Below are positions 6,448 to 10,908 of a stretch of 10,908 nucleotides of DNA, in pieces. The notes under the pieces were generated by a model, which did no database searches, had not been told where the DNA came from, and worked only from the letters and a program-made list of their open reading frames with translations. The stretch's first letter is position 1. Each line of letters opens with the position of its first letter. Both the position numbers and the translations under genes were made by a program. Source of the DNA: CAYMZB01 sp964394845 (GTDB lineage: Bacteria > Patescibacteriota > Microgenomatia > Daviesbacterales > UBA10151). The stretch is from positions 1 to 10,908 of the forward strand of contig CAYMZB010000096.1 of the NCBI GenBank assembly GCA_964394845.1, written 5' to 3'.

Positions 6448-6738
6448 TTACTTACTTCCTAAAATTTTTCTGACAAAGTCATTAATAAAGTTTGAGCCCC
6501 TGGAAATTATAAACCCTGATAAAAGAAAATCTAAAAACGGATTATTGCTTTGAATTCCGAGGAGCGAACTAAAAATATTTATTTGATAGGTGAATGTTAA
6601 AAATACGGCAATAGCCAATGCCAATATGGGAAGATAAGGCCTTAAAACCGTAACACTGCCAAAAAAATATTCTATAATTGACTCGTTTAAAGTTGAAAAT
6701 GCAAAAATAACAGCCAGCGGTGAAACTAAATTTTCCAT
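6448..6738 (-). CDS. Small multi-spanning membrane protein, holin-like by context
   Basis: A 96-residue membrane protein. Hydrophobic segments lie at about 3-16, 32-55 (PYLPILALAIAVFLTFTYQI core) and 67-80 (PFLDFLLSGFIISR core). A short basic tail, RKILGSK, follows. Its ATG overlaps the TAA of the upstream amidase gene (TAATG), and an AGGAG lies 9 nt upstream inside that gene, so translation is coupled. Size, two to three membrane spans, a charged C-terminus and coupling to a peptidoglycan amidase are the usual features of a phage-type holin, which forms membrane pores that release an endolysin. The GFIISRGSNFINDF segment recalls small phage-associated membrane proteins, but I cannot assign a named holin family. 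It may instead be a membrane partner that recruits or exports the amidase. It is the last gene of the minus-strand block. Confidence 0.7.
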   Translation of the reverse strand: MENLVSPLAVIFAFSTLNESIIEYFFGSVTVLRPYLPILALAIAVFLTFTYQINIFSSLLGIQSNNPFLDFLLSGFIISRGSNFINDFVRKILGSK

Positions 6739-7769
6739 TAATTTATACTCCTGGGCGGGAAAATGAATTTATAAAGGTTAAATAAAGCGCCAACCAGAGT
6801 CACGGTAGTATCTACTTTAGGTGCGGGTTGCACTGGAGGTAGTGTTGAAGGTGGAGGAGAAATCACTATAGGCGGACTCTCTCTAAAACGATTTTTCAGA
6901 TCTTGAATTTCTCTATCTTTTTCCAGTACTGTTTCCTGTAAATTAATTACCTGCTGATTAATTGATGAAAGAGAAGTTTGCAGATTGTCTATTTGGGATT
7001 CTAACCCCGGTGCTTTTTTTGCAAGCCTGATTAAATTTTGATGCTCCTGGGAACTAACCATAGCTTTTAAGATTTCCTCTATACTCATAGGCCCATTAGT
7101 ATATGCTTGCAAGCCTCCCATATCTGGATCTCTACCTAAGACAGTTCTATAGAGTTCTGTGATTTGAGCACCTCGATCAGAAACAGGAACAGGAGAAGGA
7201 TTAAAAATAACTTCTGTACTGGGTTCTGAAGTAGTACTTATGCCTTCCACAATTTGGATTCTCCATGATGGCCAATTATCCCCGGGACAAGCAGTTGATT
7301 GACCAGGCAGTTCTTTGTGACCCCGGACTTTATCCCAAGAAGTGACATTCGATAAATCAGGATAATTATTAATAAAAAAATCACACAATTTGTGAGCGCT
7401 ATCTAATTGCTCGTTGCTGGGAACTCTACCTTGCGTAAAATTACCAATAATACAAATTCCCAAAACTTGCTCGTTTAGATTTGCCACGTTAGCCCTGGCT
7501 GTAGAAATATCTCCAACATAAAAGACATTTCCGTCTTTTGCAATTAAAAAATGGTAGCCAATACCACCCCAACCATTATTATTAATGTGATAATTTGCAA
7601 TTTCTACAGGGCTTTGAGTATCAGGACCAGCTGTGTGGTGGATGGCTAGGTAATTTACTTGGGACAGCGGTCTCACCCAACTCCAGTTATAAGAATCCCC
7701 TGGAATTGAATCTCTTAAATTAACAAACTTGTTTCCTAAACTCGGAATGGCGAGGTCTATTTTGGACAT
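6738..7769 (-). CDS. N-acetylmuramoyl-L-alanine amidase (Amidase_2/PGRP) with DUF4214-like and coiled-coil regions
   Basis: A 343-residue peptidoglycan amidase, cleaving the bond between MurNAc and L-Ala of the stem peptide. The catalytic domain (about 30-178) has the zinc ligands His44 in YLAIHHTAG, His151 in VRGHKELPG and Cys161 in STACPGD, plus the catalytic-site tyrosine in GYHF (Tyr72), as in T7 lysozyme and PGRPs. Residues about 198-247 (ITELYRTVLGRDPDMGGL and following) match the DUF4214 pattern. A coiled coil covers about 252-296, then a Pro-rich linker and a hydrophobic end (LVGALFNLYKFIFPP). There is no N-terminal signal peptide, unlike housekeeping secreted amidases, which suggests release through a partner such as the coupled small membrane protein downstream (TAATG overlap). 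The gene starts 27 nt after the truncated recombinase, without a visible Shine-Dalgarno. It could serve in lysis, prey or neighbour attack, or wall remodelling. Confidence 0.9.
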   Translation of the reverse strand: MSKIDLAIPSLGNKFVNLRDSIPGDSYNWSWVRPLSQVNYLAIHHTAGPDTQSPVEIANYHINNNGWGGIGYHFLIAKDGNVFYVGDISTARANVANLNEQVLGICIIGNFTQGRVPSNEQLDSAHKLCDFFINNYPDLSNVTSWDKVRGHKELPGQSTACPGDNWPSWRIQIVEGISTTSEPSTEVIFNPSPVPVSDRGAQITELYRTVLGRDPDMGGLQAYTNGPMSIEEILKAMVSSQEHQNLIRLAKKAPGLESQIDNLQTSLSSINQQVINLQETVLEKDREIQDLKNRFRESPPIVISPPPSTLPPVQPAPKVDTTVTLVGALFNLYKFIFPPRSIN

Positions 7770-7796
7770 ACAAAAGAAAGCAGGATTTAAGTAATA

Positions 7797-8627
7797 CTAC
7801 AAGACTAATCTTTGCTTGTCAATCTTAATTTTAAGTGCATGACAATGGCGGAGAGTATGGGGAGTAGCTTTAACAGAAAGGCCTAATCTTTTAACATACT
7901 TTTCTGCAATCCGCTCAATTGACCGGGATGTTAATCTCATTGCCTCACCATTATTAGTAGAATCTACCTTACCTTGAAAACGGATGAATAATGGTGCAAA
8001 GCTGTCATTCCTTAGAGATAAATATTTTTCCAGCCAATTTGCAGCTGAATCTGAAATAAATACCATACGCTCTTTACTTCCTTTTACCATAACTCCAAAC
8101 TCTCTTCTTGTTAAATTAATTATATCTTTATTTAAAGAAGTAAGTTCTGAAACACGAAGCCCTGTGGAGAAAAGTGTTTCCAAGATACACCGATCTCTTA
8201 TTCCGTCTTTTTTGGTGGTATCAGGAGCTTGGAGTAAAGACTTAAGCTCTGTATCATCCAGAATTTTTAAAGGTCCAGGATCACTTTCACCCAGCTCTAC
8301 TTGTTCAGGAAGAAGAGTAACAATATTAATTATTGCTAAATATCGTAAAAACGCCCTAAGTGCTATGTAAAAGTAATTTTGAGTAATTTTTTTTAGAGGT
8401 TTTTTTGTTTTTGGGTCTAAATAGTTTGATAAATAAAGCTTATATTTGTTAACTAGAATTAGATCTATATCTTTGGGATCTAAGCTGTTGGTTTGGTTTG
8501 TATCTAGGCGGGTAAATTCTAAAAATCTTTTAAGATAATGGCCGTAATTTTTAATAGTTAATCGGGAGGCGTTACGTTCAAACTTTAAATATTCTAAGAA
8601 GTCAGTAACCAGGGCAGAAAGATTCAT
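7797..8627 (-). CDS. Tyrosine recombinase (XerC/XerD-like) truncated before the catalytic tyrosine
   Basis: A 276-residue member of the tyrosine recombinase family. The N-terminal SAM-like DNA-binding domain spans about 1-105 (FLEYLKFERNASRLTIKNY). The catalytic domain has Arg158 in STGLRVSEL, Lys182 in MVKGSKERMVF, and His257 and Arg260 in PHTLRH. Xer proteins normally continue about 35-40 residues past that box, through LLGHxxxxTTxxYTH, which holds the second His/Trp and the nucleophilic Tyr. Here the sequence turns into CHALKIKIDKQRLVL and stops. Neither other minus-strand frame restores the missing end. It should therefore be unable to cut DNA and is either a pseudogene or a DNA-binding remnant. 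The rest of the gene is intact, with no internal stops. It lies 14 nt after the second cohesin gene and 27 nt before the amidase, apparently in one transcription unit. Full-length Xer for dimer resolution would have to be elsewhere. Confidence 0.85.
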   Translation of the reverse strand: MNLSALVTDFLEYLKFERNASRLTIKNYGHYLKRFLEFTRLDTNQTNSLDPKDIDLILVNKYKLYLSNYLDPKTKKPLKKITQNYFYIALRAFLRYLAIINIVTLLPEQVELGESDPGPLKILDDTELKSLLQAPDTTKKDGIRDRCILETLFSTGLRVSELTSLNKDIINLTRREFGVMVKGSKERMVFISDSAANWLEKYLSLRNDSFAPLFIRFQGKVDSTNNGEAMRLTSRSIERIAEKYVKRLGLSVKATPHTLRHCHALKIKIDKQRLVL

Positions 8628-8641
8628 GATATTTCATAAAC

Positions 8642-9388
8642 TTACAACAAAGCAAGTCCCAAGACTCCCAATACAGCTAACAGCGAACCTACTATAGCCA
8701 GGGTAAATGTAAATTGCTCAGAACCGGCAGGGGGAAGAGTCTTGTAAATGACCTGCTGTTGTGATGATGGACTAGATACAGCTCCCTGACCTTGACCGCC
8801 TGTTCCTGGTAAGATTACCACAGGTGCAGACCCAGAAGTAGAGATACTGGTACAATTGCCGGCACTACCTATTACATAACTCCCATTAACTACTGAGTTT
8901 AATACGTCTACAACTGTTCCTCTTTGCACAACATTAGAATCTTTAGTGTTACCCTTATCTCTCGGGTCAAATTCAAAAGTAATTTGTGTTACTCCAGTTG
9001 ATGCAGTTGGCACAACTGTGAAATTTATAGTAGCTAAGGTACCTTTGCCTAAAAAGGGAGTAGAAACAGAAGCAAGACCTGAAATAGTAATCTTACCAGC
9101 AGAGGAATCAATATTATTACCAGGATAGTCAGGATAAATTGTCCCATTATTTATAGTAGTAGCAGTTAGTCTGGATGTATCATACCTAAGAATAGCATCT
9201 GTCCCGTCTGTTTGAACTTCACCTGTATCAAGTTTAACATTTAGAGAAAAATTACAACCCGGATTAAAAGTACCGCTTGATGGATCTAGCGATAAAGTCG
9301 CTGTTTGACTTGATTGGGCAAAGGTTGCAGCAGGCGAAGCTAAAAAAGAAAAGCTAAAAAAGAGCAGGTAGATTAAAAGCTTTTTCAT
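8642..9388 (-). CDS. Cohesin-domain surface protein with signal peptide and C-terminal membrane anchor
   Basis: A 248-residue exported protein. Residues 1-24 are a signal peptide (basic MKK, hydrophobic core, cleavage likely at TFA/QSS). A cohesin-like beta domain follows at about 28-172, with AILRYDTSRL, GKITISGLASV and GKGTLATINFTV typical of the fold. A Ser/Gly/Gln-rich linker leads to a C-terminal hydrophobic span (about 226-248) that ends without a basic tail. Two sortase-like pentapeptides occur, LPGTG (193-197) in the linker and LPPAG (218-222) just before the span. Cohesins bind dockerin modules with calcium-dependent high affinity, and a dockerin-bearing protein is encoded two genes upstream. 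The start overlaps the stop of the preceding cohesin gene (ATGA), indicating coupling. The product should display a cohesin outside the cell from a C-terminal anchor. The dockerin partner is inferred from proximity. Confidence 0.82.
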   Translation of the reverse strand: MKKLLIYLLFFSFSFLASPAATFAQSSQTATLSLDPSSGTFNPGCNFSLNVKLDTGEVQTDGTDAILRYDTSRLTATTINNGTIYPDYPGNNIDSSAGKITISGLASVSTPFLGKGTLATINFTVVPTASTGVTQITFEFDPRDKGNTKDSNVVQRGTVVDVLNSVVNGSYVIGSAGNCTSISTSGSAPVVILPGTGGQGQGAVSSPSSQQQVIYKTLPPAGSEQFTFTLAIVGSLLAVLGVLGLALL

Positions 9389-10005
9389 TGGATATTTAAC
9401 TCTAAGTTATCAACTTGTTCTAATATATTTTTTGATGTTGCAGCATCTACTAGATTAGAATTTGTAGTTGAACCTTTCTTAAAATCAATTAATAAAGATG
9501 TTTTTCCAACTGCCTTTGCTCTTAAGTTTAGCAAAGCAAATTCTCCTTTACCCTTAAAGCTGTTTTTTAAATTACTAATTCCTGAAATAGAAATTAATCC
9601 TTTTTTGGGATCTACAGATACAAATGGGTATTCATCAAAAATCTTTCCTTTAAGCACACCTCCTGCAGTAGCATCTAAAACCTTAGGATCATAGTGAATT
9701 ATCAAATCAGCACCGCTAACAGTATTGGAAGCTGTATCTATTATTACGGAAACAGGCACTGTTTCGTTTACACTAAAATCAGATTTGGAAACCGTTAAAG
9801 AGATTTTTCCCACAGAGTTTTGGCTTTGAGGACTAGGTTGAAATATAGGCAGAGTCCCAGGAGAAGAAGTAACAGTTAAGGATCTAACAGCGTATATTAG
9901 CTCTCCAAAAATAATCACTCCCAAAATTATAAAAACAATTTTAGGCCCAGAAAAAACACTTTTGGCTTTTTGCTGATTATTCATTTGTGAATTTAAATCA
10001 TCCAT
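9385..10005 (-). CDS. Cohesin-domain protein with N-terminal membrane anchor
   Basis: A 206-residue protein. A short cytoplasmic part (1-21) precedes one membrane span at about 22-42 (IVFIILGVIIFGELIYAV), then a Pro/Ser-rich linker (46-65) and a cohesin-like domain to the C-terminus (about 66-206). Typical cohesin traits are ADLIIHYDPKVLDA, GLISISGISNL, FKGKGEFALLNLRA and a final strand LELNIQ. The topology (inside to outside) places the cohesin at the surface. It shares the order of motifs with the cohesin encoded immediately downstream, so the two probably arose by duplication but carry their anchors at opposite ends. The TGA overlaps the downstream ATG by 4 nt. No Shine-Dalgarno precedes the ATG, and a 71-nt gap with a hairpin separates it from the dockerin gene upstream. 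The likely role is to retain dockerin-bearing proteins on the membrane; the partner has not been shown. Confidence 0.82.
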   Translation of the reverse strand: MDDLNSQMNNQQKAKSVFSGPKIVFIILGVIIFGELIYAVRSLTVTSSPGTLPIFQPSPQSQNSVGKISLTVSKSDFSVNETVPVSVIIDTASNTVSGADLIIHYDPKVLDATAGGVLKGKIFDEYPFVSVDPKKGLISISGISNLKNSFKGKGEFALLNLRAKAVGKTSLLIDFKKGSTTNSNLVDAATSKNILEQVDNLELNIQ

Positions 10006-10046
10006 AATTTATTTGTACTACAACTGCCAACTTTTTACCAGTCCCG

Positions 10047-10069
10047 CACAACTATGTAAACTAGTTGTG
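10047..10069 (-). other. Perfect 8-bp hairpin between the dockerin and cohesin genes
   Basis: CACAACTA (10047-10054) and TAGTTGTG (10062-10069) form a perfect inverted repeat with a 7-nt loop, 8 nt beyond the dockerin gene stop. No T-run follows on either strand, so it is not a standard terminator. On the minus strand the loop contains TTTACA, which is a possible but weak -35 box. It may be an mRNA processing or stability element or a protein site. Confidence 0.4.
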
Positions 10070-10076
10070 GCCAGCA

Positions 10077-10908
10077 TCACGGCGACGGAGATGGGCTGGG
10101 GCTGGGACTTGGGCTAGGTGAAGGAGATGGGATGACGGCAACACCACCGCTGCACGGTGATCCTGCCTTGCAGTTTAACCATCCTCCACTACTACACATG
10201 GCTGGAGAATTTTCCGGTGGATTAGATTCAAAAAAAGCACAAATTATGTATCGATCACAAAATTTATCTGTATTATTACAATCAGATTTGAATGACTCAT
10301 TATAAGACACTGGATTAGGTTCATACCTGTATACCCAACCATAAAGATCATTATCGGGATTTAGTGGATCTGAAGGAACTTTATCAAGATAGACTTTCGA
10401 ACCCAAGCTGATTGACTGACCTGAAAGTTTCGCAGTAGGGTAGTGATTATTATCAGTCCGATACTGTTCTAAAGCGTTCTGTATAACTTGTAAATCAGCT
10501 TTTCGTTTAGTATCCCTAACATTTTTTTGCAAGTTTGCGGAAGAACCACTCGCGCTTGGACTTGGACTGGAACCGGAAGAGGAAGCCGGCAGACCTCCGG
10601 GGGTAGGTTCAGAATCATCCGATCGACCAAAATCATACCTCATACAGGCCCAATCAAAGGAGTTAACCCTGCCATCCAGATTAAAATCTCCGGACCTGCC
10701 TGTTGCATCTGCAGAAATAATCCACTGGCTATTTAGTAGAGACTTATCAAAAGAATTAATGTTGCCGTCTCCGCCATCAACCGGGAAAATATCCCCAACT
10801 GGCAAAACAAAATTAGAGATGTTGGTAGTACCATCTCCCGCTGTAAATGAAACGGTTTTCCGCAGGGAGTAAGGAGCCTTAAGTGACAGCTTATAATTTT
10901 TACCCGCT
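10077..10908 (-). CDS. Dockerin protein fused to a type IV pilin-like soluble domain (5' partial)
   Basis: The frame is open to the right edge (276 residues visible), so the N-terminus is missing; a TTG at 10805 is internal and not the start. In order there are a beta-rich segment ending FVLPVGDIF (1-41) and a dockerin-like pair of loops: a degenerate one with DGNINSFD (47-54) and a canonical calcium loop GDFNLDGRVNSFD (73-85; DxNxDGxxNxxD). A Ser/Pro/Gly linker (100-123) follows, then RDTKRKADLQVIQNALEQYR (131-150) and DNNHYP. That last region is the helix-to-loop pattern of type IV pilins and GspG-like pseudopilins, here lacking the N-terminal methylation helix just before it. Six cysteines (210-252) could form disulfides. 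The protein ends in an (SP)n tail (260-276). It probably acts outside the cell, with the dockerin docking onto one of the two cohesins encoded next. The role of the pilin-like part is unknown. Confidence 0.8.
   Translation of the reverse strand, partial: AGKNYKLSLKAPYSLRKTVSFTAGDGTTNISNFVLPVGDIFPVDGGDGNINSFDKSLLNSQWIISADATGRSGDFNLDGRVNSFDWACMRYDFGRSDDSEPTPGGLPASSSGSSPSPSASGSSANLQKNVRDTKRKADLQVIQNALEQYRTDNNHYPTAKLSGQSISLGSKVYLDKVPSDPLNPDNDLYGWVYRYEPNPVSYNESFKSDCNNTDKFCDRYIICAFFESNPPENSPAMCSSGGWLNCKAGSPCSGGVAVIPSPSPSPSPSPSPSPSP
10080..10128 (-). repeat. Degenerate hexamer repeat encoding the Ser-Pro tail
   Basis: About eight imperfect 6-bp units (read on the plus strand as GGNNNN, such as GGAGAT and GGGCTG) encode alternating Ser-Pro at the C-terminus of the dockerin protein. 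Such tails are flexible and often cross the cell wall. The array may vary in length between strains. Confidence 0.6.

Noticed and set aside
7984..8370. 128-codon plus-strand open frame opposite the recombinase
   Set aside because: It is antisense to a clear tyrosine recombinase domain and has no recognisable features of its own.
10006..10046. Promoter for the first cohesin gene (TTTACA in the hairpin loop, then TAAAAA after 17 bp)
   Set aside because: The -10 box lacks the final T and overlaps no other support; too weak to annotate.
10527..10736. 69-codon plus-strand open frame opposite the dockerin region
   Set aside because: It is antisense to the conserved calcium-binding loop and its composition reflects the opposite-strand codons.
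1..10908. Alternative genetic code with TGA as glycine
   Set aside because: TGA ends the murF-like, first cohesin and dockerin frames at sensible positions, and no in-frame TGA interrupts any conserved domain.

Overview
The window looks like a chromosomal segment from a small-genome, AT-rich bacterium of the Candidate Phyla Radiation (Patescibacteria), with a Microgenomates- or Parcubacteria-like flavour. The evidence is dense packing with many start/stop overlaps, few Shine-Dalgarno sequences, a FemAB-type protein in a cell-wall operon, cohesin and dockerin surface proteins, and a pilin-like soluble domain. TGA is used as a stop (murF tail, second-to-last cohesin gene), so the TGA-as-glycine lineages (Gracilibacteria, Absconditabacteria) are excluded. 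The phylum is my inference from gene style, not a database match.

Plus strand, 1-2986: an envelope operon. It starts with the last 44 codons of a MurF-like ligase, coupled by an ATGA overlap to an alpha/beta hydrolase. A DegT-family PLP aminotransferase follows (14-nt overlap), then a FemAB-type aminoacyl transferase (13-nt overlap). The linkage suggests the four products act on peptidoglycan precursors or a related envelope building block.

Plus strand, 2987-6440: a promoter and small hairpin precede gyrA, a complete GyrA that carries two in-frame insertions. One of them is a GC-rich perfect palindrome. Two small membrane or secreted proteins of unknown function follow, then an unassigned open frame.

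Minus strand, 10908-6448: a second block, convergent with the first. In transcription order it holds a dockerin protein fused to a pilin-like domain (N-terminus outside the window), a cohesin protein anchored at its N-terminus, a cohesin protein with a signal peptide and C-terminal anchor, a tyrosine recombinase that stops before its catalytic tyrosine, an N-acetylmuramoyl-L-alanine amidase without a signal peptide, and a small multi-spanning membrane protein coupled to it by a TAATG overlap. The last pair resembles an endolysin-holin lysis module. The first three suggest a minimal cohesin-dockerin surface assembly.

The least ordinary items are the palindromic insertion in gyrA, the truncated recombinase next to a lysis-like pair, and the dockerin/pilin fusion beside two oppositely anchored cohesins. 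No tRNA, rRNA, CRISPR array or complete insertion sequence was seen. No gene-free stretch exceeds 300 bases.
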